Positions 8,235 to 17,264 of a DNA stretch of 64,000 nucleotides are shown piece after piece; the stretch's first letter is position 1, and every line of letters starts with the position of its first letter. A program made the position numbers and the translations under genes. The notes below the pieces were generated by a model. It had not been told where the DNA came from. It saw only the letters and a program-made list of their open reading frames with translations, and ran no database searches. Origin of the DNA: Beijerinckiaceae bacterium (GTDB taxonomy: Bacteria > Pseudomonadota > Alphaproteobacteria > Rhizobiales > Beijerinckiaceae); the NCBI GenBank assembly GCA_947454485.1, contig CANGJJ010000005.1, positions 221,664-285,663 of the forward strand. Reading direction: 5' to 3'.

Positions 8235-10652
8235 CTATCGGTTTTTTAATCGCACCAACAGGCCAGAAAACTGTTCGTCATTTGGAAAAACACGAGAGGC
8301 TGCCTCCGTAAACCTCAAAGCTGAGGCATTATCTGATGCTTGTAATGCAAAACTAATGAGCGCCATGTAACTCATCCTGTCAGCAGGATGACGGATGATA
8401 TTTTGTGACAATGCGGCTGTTGCCTCTAATAAGCGATCAGCAGAGTGCAGAGCAACGCCGAGCACATAACCATATCGAGCATCGCCCGGATTCAGCTCCG
8501 CTGATGTCGCAAATTCGCTGATCGCCATATCGAGTTCGTTGAGACGCACCAGAGCCAGACCAAGTGCATAATGCAAGCTTGCGTCATTGGGGATGACAGA
8601 CAATATATCGCGCAAAATTTTTTCCCCGTTTCGATCTTGTCCCACCAGACGATAAACATCTGCCAGATTGATGGCTGCAGGCGTAAAGGCAGGGTCAAGT
8701 CGAAGGGCTGCCTTCAATTCTTCCTCAGCCTCAGAGATCTGCCCTCGCTGCGCAAAAAATCCACCCAGCGCCGTGCGCGAGTCAGGTCGATCCGCATTGA
8801 GCCTTTGCGCCGCGACGAATTCTTGTCCAGCCGCTTCGAAACGCTCACGATCAAGGGGGGATTGTTCTGTGCTTGGTGTTGCCGCGAGCAACTGGGCGGC
8901 TCGAATACGGATACCCGCGACAGGATCGCTGAGGGCGGGCGACGCAATGCTCCAAATCTGAGATGCAGGCGCATGTTCAAGCATATTAAGCGCGCCCATC
9001 CGCACTAACGGATCTATATCAGCCAAACCAGCGCGGGCAAGTAAAGCGAGCGCTGGCGAAAGAGTTCTACCAACTTCGGCGAGAGCCGAAGCGCGGACAA
9101 CTGCAGGAATTGTGTGGTCTGCTGCAATAGTTACCAGCAAGCTTTCTGCGCCCGACTGTCCAGACCAAGCAGAGTGAAAGACAGGACCATAGCTGTGTAA
9201 AGCTTGGCGACTTTCACCGTACCAACGTCGCAGAGCATCCGACGCCCATTGAGCTGATTGTTCACGATGACAATCGTTGCAAGCGTTAGGAGCATTGATG
9301 ATGAGCGATGTTTCAGGTCGAGGAATTCGGAAACTGTGATCATGACGCGGATCGATACGCATATAATTGCGCACCGGCATATGGCATGAGACACAAGTCA
9401 ATAATTTCTGCTCATTGGAATGGTGATGATGCGAATGAGTTGAAAATTTTCCACTTGAGTGGCATTGCAAGCATAAACCATCTCCAGATACGCGGAGTTT
9501 GCCGCTGTGGGGATCGTGGCAATCACTACAGGTGACACCGGCAGCAAACATTTTGCTCTGCTTGAATGGCGTATAATTATATACCTCATCCAGCATTTGC
9601 CCATCGGGATAAAATAAATCGCGGCTGAGGACAGAAACACTATGTGTCTCAGACAACCAACGTCCGGGCTTCCAATCTTCTGACAATTGACTTCGACGAG
9701 AATGGCACAGCCCGCATGTCTCAACTTCAATCCGCAAATTGGGTGGCGAACTATTTCGTTGACCACTCCCCGTCGCAGGATTGATGCGCCAAGCGCTTTG
9801 CGACCGCTCACCAAATCGGATCAGCAAACCAAATGATGACTCGGAATTGTTGTTTTCTGTCGATGAACCTCCCTTTTTTTGCGCCCAAGCGAGATGTTTT
9901 GAAGCCTGCCCATGACATGTTTCGCATCCAACACTGATTTCAGAAAATGTTGTTTTGAATGTGTTTGAAAGCGGATCGTAATTTTTGCGCACACCCGTTG
10001 AATGGCATTCTGCGCACATAAAATTCCAATTTTGATCTGGTTGCGTCCAATGTAATCGGTCTCGAGGTCCGATCTTTTCATCTGGATAAAGATGAAACCA
10101 TCTTTGACCACCATCTTCCTTGGATCGCGAGTCCCAAGCAATAGAAAGTGCCTGAATTCGTCCATCAGGAAATTCGATCAGATACTGCTGCAGGGGTTCA
10201 ATGCCAAAGGTATATTTGATCTCGAATGTGCCGAGTTCGCCATCGGGCCCGTCCGTGTCAACGAGATATTTGTCGCCGCTGCGATAAAACCGCGATCGAA
10301 TTCCCATATGTTCGAATTCAACATTATTAAAATCACCCCGTATATTATTTTCATCTGCATGAGCCATTGCATGCGCATGCTGTGATTGGTTCCAAAGATT
10401 GAATTGCGCTTGATGACAAGCCGCGCATTGTTCACTGCCTACATAAGTGAAAATATTTTTATCATGAGCTGAATTCAATCGAATATGGGGTCTAAAAAAT
10501 GAAAATAAGGCCATTATGATCGCCGTTACAAAGACAATCACAATGAAGACTATTTGCAATTTTTTGAACGTAGATAGATAGGCAACGGCTTGCTGCGTGG
10601 GCCCACTTCCTACCTGTTTTGATATTTGAAATGTTACTTTTTTGCTTGCCAT
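8235..10652 (-). CDS. membrane-anchored octaheme cytochrome c with HEAT-like and TPR domains
   Basis: 805 residues. A hydrophobic segment at about residues 33-53 (VFIVIVFVTAIIMALFSFF) anchors the protein, with the bulk in the periplasm. Eight CXXCH heme sites follow in order: CAACH, CAECH, CETCH, CGLCH, CSDCH, CLQCH, CVSCH and CNDCH, all before about residue 480. The heme region resembles the cytochrome c554-like multiheme group. About residues 500-600 look like HEAT-type helices (DPLVRMGALNMLEHAP), and from about 625 to the end there are several TPR units (LKAALRLDPAFTPAAINLADVY). Several families of multiheme cytochromes are fused to TPRs, but none has a role that can be assigned here. It lies downstream of a sulfatase on the same strand. 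Base composition is more AT-rich than neighbours, suggesting transfer. Confidence 0.85.
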   Translation of the reverse strand: MASKKVTFQISKQVGSGPTQQAVAYLSTFKKLQIVFIVIVFVTAIIMALFSFFRPHIRLNSAHDKNIFTYVGSEQCAACHQAQFNLWNQSQHAHAMAHADENNIRGDFNNVEFEHMGIRSRFYRSGDKYLVDTDGPDGELGTFEIKYTFGIEPLQQYLIEFPDGRIQALSIAWDSRSKEDGGQRWFHLYPDEKIGPRDRLHWTQPDQNWNFMCAECHSTGVRKNYDPLSNTFKTTFSEISVGCETCHGQASKHLAWAQKKGGSSTENNNSESSFGLLIRFGERSQSAWRINPATGSGQRNSSPPNLRIEVETCGLCHSRRSQLSEDWKPGRWLSETHSVSVLSRDLFYPDGQMLDEVYNYTPFKQSKMFAAGVTCSDCHDPHSGKLRVSGDGLCLQCHSSGKFSTHSHHHHSNEQKLLTCVSCHMPVRNYMRIDPRHDHSFRIPRPETSLIINAPNACNDCHREQSAQWASDALRRWYGESRQALHSYGPVFHSAWSGQSGAESLLVTIAADHTIPAVVRASALAEVGRTLSPALALLARAGLADIDPLVRMGALNMLEHAPASQIWSIASPALSDPVAGIRIRAAQLLAATPSTEQSPLDRERFEAAGQEFVAAQRLNADRPDSRTALGGFFAQRGQISEAEEELKAALRLDPAFTPAAINLADVYRLVGQDRNGEKILRDILSVIPNDASLHYALGLALVRLNELDMAISEFATSAELNPGDARYGYVLGVALHSADRLLEATAALSQNIIRHPADRMSYMALISFALQASDNASALRFTEAASRVFPNDEQFSGLLVRLKNR

Positions 10653-10875
10653 TGAGCGTTCCGGCCAGATCGCGTCTCACTTATCATTCGTTGAAAATTC
10701 GCATGCCTTGTCGAAAAGACGGCCGGTCGCATCCACAGCTGCAGCACGATCAATTGCGAATTTTTGAGTGACTGTGTAAACGTCAATTATGAGCTGCCAT
10801 GATAATATGGGAATGAAGACCGTTGCTGCGACTTTCTGAGGATTTGGGGAGATGCAATTCGATTTCCCTCCCCAT

Positions 10876-12555
10876 CTAAAGCTTCGCGCATACAGGAGAA
10901 ACACTGGGGATAATCACATTGTTGTCCCGAACATATTTCTCCCAAAGGCGCAGCAAATCAGCTTTCATCCGGGGCCGTTCTGCGGAAAGGTCTTTCGTTT
11001 CACCAGGATCCAATTTCAGATTGTAGAGTTGCCAGTCACCGGGACCAGCTGGCTGGCAAAGCCAGAGCAGTTTCCAATCGCCTTTGCGAATTGAACGATT
11101 TCGGAACATCTCGCCACCGATCCATTCAGATGGACCCCGGACAGAGGTCTTAGAATTGTTGAGGATCGGGAGCAGCGACTTACCGGTCATCGGCATCACA
11201 TGTTGATCTTTATAGCGTGCGGGATAGTTGACCTTCGCTATTTTGAGGATTGTTGCCGGCACATCGGTGACATGTGTGAGGGCATGAGTGATCCCCCCAC
11301 CAGCACGAACAACTGGGCCAGACATGATCATTGGAGCTCGAATACCACCCTCACTTTCATATCCTTTAAACATGCGGAAGGGACCCGCGCTCACTTGCGC
11401 CCATGCGGCACCATATTGAATGAAGGTGCCCTTCTTTCCCCAATTCTCAATTTTTGAATTATCCCAGGGCGCAGCCATATTCCACGCCGTACCTTCTGGT
11501 CCATTATCAGAGAGAAAAATAATCAGAGTATTGTCATAAAGATTGTTGTCCTTGAGATAGCGAATAAGACGACCAACATTGTCATCAAGATGCTCAAGCA
11601 TCGCTGCATAGAGCTCCATCTTGCGCGCTGATTTTTTCTTCTCGTCCGCACTCAGCGCCATCCAGGCTGGCAGATTTGGCAGACGTGGAAAGATGGTCGC
11701 ATCTCGATCCAAGATGCCAATTTGTTTCATACGATCAATGCGCGCAGCACGAACGGCATCATATCCTTGATCATAGCGTCCCTTTGCTCTGTCGAGCCAG
11801 TCATCAGGGAGCTGGAATGGATCATGCGGTGCCTGAAATGCGAGATAAGCAAAGAACGGCTTCCCGTCCGTTTTGTTTTCGTCGATATTCGCGATGATGG
11901 CGTTAGTGTAGTCAACGCTCGAATGAAAGCCCGCGCGAAGTTCGGTGATGACTTTCCCATTATGCGTGTAAAGCTGCTTTTCTCCCTTGGCACCCCACAT
12001 ATCGTCGAAATGGCTGCCGCCACCTGGGATGAGGGTCAAATCTCGCTCAAAGCCACGCGCTGCAGGAAAGTGGTCTGGCTCCTCACCCATATGCCATTTG
12101 CCAGCCATATAGGTGTGATAGTTCGCATCTTTTAATAGTGCAGCCACAGGCGCAACGCGATGGTTCAGATAGCCTTCATAGCCCGGCTTTCCTTTTTGAT
12201 TTGGCGCCATCATCTCTGCCATATTTCCAAGGCCCGCGAGATGATTGTCAACACCACTTAGCAACATGGAACGTGTGGGCGAGCAGGTTGGGCCTACATA
12301 AAAATTCGTGAAACGAATTCCAACAGATGCGATCGCATCGATATTAGGCGTATTTATCTCACCGCCGAATGATCCTAAATCCGCATAACCCGCATCATCT
12401 GCGACGATAAGAACGATGTTTGGCCGCTTGTCTTGAGCCTCTAACGCAGACGAAGCTATCAAGCAAAAAGCAAAAATGGACAATGCCATTTTGATGAATG
12501 ATTTTGGCTGCTTTTCACGAATGCCGTTAAGCAGCTCATCCACTTCATAGCCCAT
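10876..12555 (-). CDS. sulfatase (arylsulfatase family, formylglycine-type)
   Basis: 559 residues. The ATG at 12555 is chosen over one six codons upstream because GGGAG lies a few bases before it. A hydrophobic stretch near residues 20-41 ending in LEA looks like a signal peptide, although it starts unusually far in. The mature part begins PNIVLIVADDAG with the metal-binding Asp pair. The signature CSPTRSMLLSG carries Cys91, the residue converted to formylglycine in this family, so a formylglycine-generating enzyme elsewhere is needed. The GKWHMG motif and the later FLSDNGPEG metal-binding segment are also present. It hydrolyses a sulfate ester or possibly a phosphonate ester. The 223 bases to the cytochrome gene contain no supported gene; the two may be cotranscribed. 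Confidence 0.88.
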   Translation of the reverse strand: MGYEVDELLNGIREKQPKSFIKMALSIFAFCLIASSALEAQDKRPNIVLIVADDAGYADLGSFGGEINTPNIDAIASVGIRFTNFYVGPTCSPTRSMLLSGVDNHLAGLGNMAEMMAPNQKGKPGYEGYLNHRVAPVAALLKDANYHTYMAGKWHMGEEPDHFPAARGFERDLTLIPGGGSHFDDMWGAKGEKQLYTHNGKVITELRAGFHSSVDYTNAIIANIDENKTDGKPFFAYLAFQAPHDPFQLPDDWLDRAKGRYDQGYDAVRAARIDRMKQIGILDRDATIFPRLPNLPAWMALSADEKKKSARKMELYAAMLEHLDDNVGRLIRYLKDNNLYDNTLIIFLSDNGPEGTAWNMAAPWDNSKIENWGKKGTFIQYGAAWAQVSAGPFRMFKGYESEGGIRAPMIMSGPVVRAGGGITHALTHVTDVPATILKIAKVNYPARYKDQHVMPMTGKSLLPILNNSKTSVRGPSEWIGGEMFRNRSIRKGDWKLLWLCQPAGPGDWQLYNLKLDPGETKDLSAERPRMKADLLRLWEKYVRDNNVIIPSVSPVCAKL

Positions 12556-12983
12556 CTCTATCTCCCAAAACAAAGGCTTGTCTTATGAAATGGCCTGCAT
12601 GTCTCAGTGTGAGCGTGCCCTCGCCACCAAGAGACATGATCGATGTGCATCAAAGTTGGACGCCGAATTGATGCGACAACATCAAACATTCTGACAGTTT
12701 TAATTATATTTCCAAGCGATGACGCAGCTGTGTCACGCGAATGTCTCCGATAAAAAAAACTAACAAGGAAGTTTTCGCTCATCGATTGGATATCATCAGC
12801 ACACAATCGCAAATGATAGCGTCAACGCTGCAGTCACAACTTTTTTCGATTCAGAAAGGCGCTGAAAGCATCTTCTTTGAGGTCGAGATTTTATCAAAAA
12901 CATCCAGGCTTGATGACAGATAGAACTACGCGATTATATCCTGCGTGGGATGATAGTTTTGGATGATCGACTTGGAGGCTTGG
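12556..12983. other. AT-rich divergent promoter region without a supported gene
   Basis: About 430 bases between the divergent sulfatase and HlyD-type genes; promoters for both should lie here. It is visibly AT-rich. A 60-codon plus-strand frame at 12741-12923 has no ribosome-binding site or recognisable product. No clear operator was found. Confidence 0.4.
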
Positions 12984-14093
12984 ATGCTGATCGTTTTCTG
13001 CCTCTATCTTGGCCTTGCGTGGCTGCTTTTTGGAAAGTTCAAGATTCTTCAGTGGAATTGGACGAATGGATCCATCACGTCCATAGTCGGAGTCATTATT
13101 CTTTGCGTGTTCCTCGGATTGTTCAATTATTTCACACCGACGGGCCGCTTTGTGATCGGCGCGCGCGTTGTTGAGGTGACGCCCAATGTTGGCGGACAAA
13201 TCATCTCTGTTCCGGTCACACCAAATAAGGTGGTCGAACGTGGCGAGATTCTTTTTCAAGTCGATCCAGCCCCATTTCAATACAAGGTGAAACAGCTGGA
13301 GGCGTCGCTTGTGAGCGCCCAGTTCCAAGCACTTCAGCTGATAAGCAATTTTGATCAAGCCACCGCGAATGTTGATGGCATGACCAAGGCACTCGCTTAT
13401 CATTCTCGCAGGCTCGAGGATACGCGACGTCTCCTCAAAGCTGATGCATCGACAGCTTTTCGAGAACAGGACATTCGCAATCAGGTCGATTCAGCTACCT
13501 ACCAATTGGCAGCTGCGAAAGCTGCGCAGGAAAGTGCGAAACACGCACTTGCGTCCGAGGTCGACGGAGTAAACTCAAATGTTGCAAATATTCAATCGCA
13601 ACTTGAAAGTGCCAAATGGGAGCTGGAGCAAACCACTATTCGTGCCCCCATGCGCGGATATGTATCCTCACTTGCCTTGACGAAAGGCGACAGGGCGACC
13701 CCTGCAAGCTCGGTCCTTTCTTTTGTTGAGAGTGATGATACGAAAATAATAGCTCTGTTTTCGCCCAATGGGTTTGAAACAATAACAGAGGGGACGCGGG
13801 TGAAGCTCGTCTTTGACAACCGACCCGGCAGAGTTTTTCAGTCAGAAGTGACCAGCATTCCGAGAGCCGTTGGGCAAGGGCAAATCGCCGTGTCCGGTCT
13901 TCTTGCAAAGACGGATGCAATTCGTGGTGTAGAAACTTATCCGGCAGTGATTGCTATTCCTTCGGAAATAGCGGTAGCCGATCTACGCTTGGGGATGCCT
14001 GGGAGCGCAACAGCCTTTTCAGCAGATGCCGGCGTCATTGGGCTGATCAGATCCGTGCTCGTGTGGATCAGTTCTTACCTTGCTTATCTTTGA
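12984..14093 (+). CDS. HlyD/EmrA-type membrane-fusion (periplasmic adaptor) protein
   Basis: 369 residues from the ATG at 12984, which has a perfect GGAGG five bases upstream; an in-frame ATG at 12963 lacks one. Two hydrophobic segments occupy about residues 1-15 and 30-50, an arrangement seen in YibH-type adaptors. A biotinyl-lipoyl-like half (VGGQIISVPVTPNKVVERGEILFQVDP) follows. A helical hairpin covers about residues 100-220, then the second lipoyl half (TTIRAPMRGYVSSLALTKGD) and a beta-barrel. Such adaptors link an inner-membrane exporter to an outer-membrane channel, but no exporter or TolC-like gene is present nearby. It is divergent from the sulfatase. Confidence 0.85.
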   Translation: MLIVFCLYLGLAWLLFGKFKILQWNWTNGSITSIVGVIILCVFLGLFNYFTPTGRFVIGARVVEVTPNVGGQIISVPVTPNKVVERGEILFQVDPAPFQYKVKQLEASLVSAQFQALQLISNFDQATANVDGMTKALAYHSRRLEDTRRLLKADASTAFREQDIRNQVDSATYQLAAAKAAQESAKHALASEVDGVNSNVANIQSQLESAKWELEQTTIRAPMRGYVSSLALTKGDRATPASSVLSFVESDDTKIIALFSPNGFETITEGTRVKLVFDNRPGRVFQSEVTSIPRAVGQGQIAVSGLLAKTDAIRGVETYPAVIAIPSEIAVADLRLGMPGSATAFSADAGVIGLIRSVLVWISSYLAYL

Positions 14094-14098
14094 CCTTT

Positions 14099-14184
14099 TG
14101 CCCCACGCACAACGCCCCGGCAATTTCTCGCGCGGGGCGTTTTGTGTGTCTGTTTGGTTGCGGGGACAGGAAACCACCGACGAT
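14099..14184 (+). repeat. terminator-tRNA-tail repeat, copy C (best copy)
   Basis: Directly after the HlyD-type gene. GC hairpin with arms ACGCCCC (14112-14118) and GGGGCGT (14134-14140) followed by TTTGTGTG, probably a working terminator. Fourteen bases further, 14155-14171 are identical over 17 bases to the 3' end of the tRNA-fMet gene at 63852-63868. The similarity to the tRNA then stops and the tail AACCACCGACGATTG follows, which is shared with copy F. Confidence 0.75.
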
Positions 14185-14384
14185 TGTCATGTTGTGTTTG
14201 AGATAGCAGGAGGGAGATAGCGGGAGGCTGCTTGGCCAGACAGGCGCAGCGTCTCAGCACCGCGCCCTGCCTCAGCCTCAGCTTGCCTTCTTGACCGGCT
14301 TCAGCGGGGCCCTAAGACCAGCCTAGGCGTTCCCTCCTCCGCCATATCCTCGACTGGATATCCAGATCCCTCTACGGGCGCGCT

Positions 14385-15317
14385 TCAACTCTGCCAAAGA
14401 TGGCTGAACCGATCGGCGACGATATCTTCGAGAGCCAGCGGCTTGTCGACCAACCCGTTTGCCATTGCGAACTTGTTCAATCCATCCACGACGTCGGGCG
14501 AGATGGTGGCATCATAGAACGGAGCATCGCGTTCGATCAGGATTGGCATGACCTCCGCCTCTTCTTCTCCGGGAAACAGCTCATCGCAGACTTTCTTTGC
14601 CAGCGACGGATCGGCTTGAAGCGCTTTCTGAGTCGCAACAATAGCGCGCACGGCCGCGGCCGCGACTTCGGGCTCCTTTTCAATCAAGGCATCGGTGACA
14701 GTCAGCGCCGCGAAATTGTAGCGATGCGCGCCGGGCGGTCCGTCGCCACGGCGAAGGTCGAGATGTAACTTCGCCACACCCGCTTTTTCGGCGAGCGCCA
14801 GCCGCATGCCGTTGCCCCAGAAGCCGTCGGCATGATTCTGCTGGATGGCCGACACACCATCACGACTGTGCCACTCGGACGTGGTCGGCAAGCTCTCGAC
14901 GATACGCACTTCGTCATGGTCCATGTCGAGACCGGCCTCCACAAGCATGTGGCGCAGCGCCGTGCGCGGAAAGGCAAAGGACGAGGAGATGCGCAGACCC
15001 TTCAGCGCCTTGATGTCGCCGCGCGGAATATCGAGGTCCTTGCGCACGCCCATGAACCAATAAGAGTTCTGCGATAGCGCGCAGAGGAGTTTAGCGCCCT
15101 TCCAAGCAGGAAATGCGCGCGTTGCAGCAAAGGCCGGCCCGCCAAAGAAATGAATACCGCCGTCGCGCAGCTGCTCAGGCCCATGCTTGGCGCCATACTC
15201 AGGCACGAATTCGACGTTGACGCCTTGCTGCTCGAAGAAGCCGAGTTTGACCGCCGCCGTCGCCACGAAATAGGAAGGCGAGTCCACATCCGCAACCATG
15301 AGCCGATAAGTAGTCAT
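14385..15317 (-). CDS. NMT1/THI5-like ABC-type substrate-binding protein without signal peptide
   Basis: 310 residues. The start at 15317 is chosen for the GTGAGG site seven bases upstream. The chain begins directly with the first strand of a periplasmic binding fold (YRLMVADVDSPSYFVATAAVKLGFFEQQG), the hallmark of the NMT1/SsuA/TauA-type group, and continues with LKGLRIS and the ADGFWGNG substrate-cleft segment. There is no signal peptide, and no permease or ATPase gene beside it, so it may be a cytoplasmic sensor or an orphan left from a lost transporter. The gene is clearly GC-richer than its surroundings, and degraded coding sequence lies upstream, which points to acquired DNA. Confidence 0.75.
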   Translation of the reverse strand: MTTYRLMVADVDSPSYFVATAAVKLGFFEQQGVNVEFVPEYGAKHGPEQLRDGGIHFFGGPAFAATRAFPAWKGAKLLCALSQNSYWFMGVRKDLDIPRGDIKALKGLRISSSFAFPRTALRHMLVEAGLDMDHDEVRIVESLPTTSEWHSRDGVSAIQQNHADGFWGNGMRLALAEKAGVAKLHLDLRRGDGPPGAHRYNFAALTVTDALIEKEPEVAAAAVRAIVATQKALQADPSLAKKVCDELFPGEEEAEVMPILIERDAPFYDATISPDVVDGLNKFAMANGLVDKPLALEDIVADRFSHLWQS

Positions 15318-16236
15318 TGATGTCCTCACTGCGCTGTTCACAAGGTCCGAGTTGATGACTGAACCGCCCCAGGTTTGCCGGAGGCTGGCTTGGTGTAGTT
15401 AGGCTGCCAGGGACCCATTTTCGAGGGCAGCATAGACCTTCTCCCCGCCTTCGGCACGATCCAGCGTCCTGCCGGATACGAACGTGAGGACGAAATTTAT
15501 AGTTACACCGGTGGCCTGCCCCCTGAAAAGTGCTTCGGGATAGATTCTATGGAGCTGCCGCTCCGCATGCGAGGACGCACAAAAAATGACAAGGCTCGAA
15601 GCAGATCACGACCTTGCCCTCACTAACCACTCTCTTTGCTCTAAACGTGATCCTTCCACTCAGGATGGTGTGCGCGCAAAGATGGAACTAGATGCGACAA
15701 AGCCACTGGATGCTCAACCGATGCGTTACCTTCGGATACGGGTGCCAGAAGAAGACGTCGTTGATCTCAACAACGTGATGACTGGCGAGAATAGGCACTA
15801 AAGTCACACCACGTTCCTCTCAACCGACACCATTGCACATCTTCGCTCTTGGTGAGCGCTGTCATTCGCAGCTCAATGACTGAGCGCGTGATTCTTCATC
15901 TGCGCAGGGAGGGCAAAGAACTGAATGCAGACCTTTATGGAGATCTCGCCAATATCTTGAATGCATGTATTGGCGCACAAAAAAACGCCCTGGAGCAAGG
16001 GCTCACAGCGCGTCAACTGTTGTTGTTTGCGCGGACAGGAAACCAGCTTTATCGAACATCAATCCAATCCGATTAGATAAGAGCCTTTTCAGCCAGCACC
16101 TGCTCACGTTGCCGTTTTAGAAATGCCGTCTAAAAGATATATGAATTATTCATTTAAATAGCGACTCTCCTTGTTTTATTGCAAAGCCAGTGACAGATTG
16201 AACTGAAGAAAGTCTCTTGCATTCGAGGAAGCGCTC
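15318..16236. other. 900-base region without an intact gene; gene debris and repeat copy D
   Basis: No intact gene is supported. A minus-strand coding remnant is described separately (15399-15594). Two plus-strand frames (15586-15801, 71 codons; 15849-16076, 75 codons) have no recognisable product. At about 15979-16046 an AACGCCC...GAGC...GCGCGTC stretch followed by GCGCGGACAGGAAACCAG is a diverged copy (D) of the terminator-tRNA-tail repeat, in the same orientation as the others. The 5' part keeps the higher GC of the neighbouring binding-protein gene. Confidence 0.5.
15399..15594 (-). pseudogene. possible 3' fragment of an MDR-type dehydrogenase gene
   Basis: A minus-strand frame ending in TAA at 15399-15401 is open for about 65 codons without a start codon. 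It reads like real coding sequence: ERQLHRIYPEALFRGQ, then GVTINFVLTFVSGRTLDRAE and a short AALENGSLAA end. The helix-rich end resembles the late part of zinc-type alcohol dehydrogenase or quinone oxidoreductase chains, but it stops before the usual final strand. Recognition is weak; it could be some other degraded gene. Confidence 0.3.
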
Positions 16237-17241
16237 TTGTCCATTCCAGCTCCAAACTGGAAGCCGCCCTTTACAGTCACCCGCGCCAGCCATGTTGTTT
16301 TGCGCGTCAAGGATCTTTCTGCCAGCCGCGACTTTTATGAGCAGGTGCTGGGCCTCATTGTGACAGCGCAAGAGGGAGAGGTCCTCTATTTGCGCGGGAT
16401 TGAAGAGGCTTGTCACCATTCATTGGTGCTCAAAGCAAGCAGCACCTCGCCCTGTTGCGAGCGTATCGGCCTGCGGGTGCAGACCGATGAAGATCTCGAT
16501 CTTGCCTTTACATGGATGCGCGCGCAGGGGCTCTCTCCTGCCTTCGTCGATATCCCCCACCAAGGTCGCACTTTGCATGTGAGTGACCCAGTTGGTGTCC
16601 CGCTGGAATTCTGTGCCTCGATGCCTGCCCAACCACGGCAGATCACTAATTTCATCGCACATCGAGGTGGTTGCGCACAGCGCATCGACCACTACCAAAT
16701 CTTGACCCCCGATGTACGCAGAGCTCTTGGCTTCTACGCCTCGATGGGTTTTCGCTTGTCGGAATATATCGGCACTTCAGAAGCCGATGTCCGCGGTGCT
16801 TTTTTGCAGCGCAAAGGCAATCCTCACGACATCGTCTTCTTTGGCGGTGACGGGCCGCGCCTGCATCATTTCGCCTATTTCGCTCCCGAGACCTATCAGT
16901 TGCTGCGCGCCTGCGATGTCGCCGGGCAGCTTGGCTTTGGCCGCGATGTCGAACGCGGGCCAGGCCGACATGGTCCTGGCCATGCAATGTATGTGTATTT
17001 CCGCGATCCCGATGGTCATCGTGTCGAACTGTTCAACACGCATTACCAAATTATGGATCTCGAAAATGAGCCGCAAAGATGGGATCCGGGCGATCCCAAT
17101 ATCTCATTCCCATGGGGCCTGCCCGCGCAGGAGCGCTGGTTCCATGAGGCGATGCACTTTGCCGATACACCCGTTACACAGGCCATACCAAAACCCCAGC
17201 CCGTCACACTCGAAGCATTCCTCGCCCAGATAAAGCAATAA
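16237..17241 (+). CDS. type I extradiol ring-cleavage dioxygenase, HpaD-like (VOC superfamily)
   Basis: 334 residues. The TTG at 16237 is used because GAGGAA sits just upstream and the first VOC strand begins soon after. Two VOC domains are visible: residues about 15-130 (ASHVVLRVKDLSASRDFYEQVLGL) and 150-280. The second carries the metal triad His152 (QRIDHYQILTPD), His211 (RLHHFAYF) and Glu264 (GHRVELF). The spacing equals that of homoprotocatechuate 2,3-dioxygenase (155, 214 and 267), so Fe(II)- or Mn(II)-dependent meta cleavage of a substituted catechol, perhaps homoprotocatechuate, is likely. Other meta-pathway genes are absent. A TRAP transporter follows on the same strand 23 bases later and may import the aromatic acid. 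Confidence 0.82.
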   Translation: MSIPAPNWKPPFTVTRASHVVLRVKDLSASRDFYEQVLGLIVTAQEGEVLYLRGIEEACHHSLVLKASSTSPCCERIGLRVQTDEDLDLAFTWMRAQGLSPAFVDIPHQGRTLHVSDPVGVPLEFCASMPAQPRQITNFIAHRGGCAQRIDHYQILTPDVRRALGFYASMGFRLSEYIGTSEADVRGAFLQRKGNPHDIVFFGGDGPRLHHFAYFAPETYQLLRACDVAGQLGFGRDVERGPGRHGPGHAMYVYFRDPDGHRVELFNTHYQIMDLENEPQRWDPGDPNISFPWGLPAQERWFHEAMHFADTPVTQAIPKPQPVTLEAFLAQIKQ

Positions 17242-17264
17242 GGCGAGATCCAAGGGAGGATGTC

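Noticed and set aside
10677..10904. 75-codon minus-strand frame after the sulfatase
   Set aside because: It overlaps the sulfatase end in another frame and has no ribosome-binding site; a short real gene cannot be excluded but is not supported.
12741..12923. 60-codon plus-strand frame upstream of the HlyD-type gene
   Set aside because: No Shine-Dalgarno sequence, no membrane segment (so not the small partner known from YibH-type adaptors), and AT-rich sequence makes chance frames likely.
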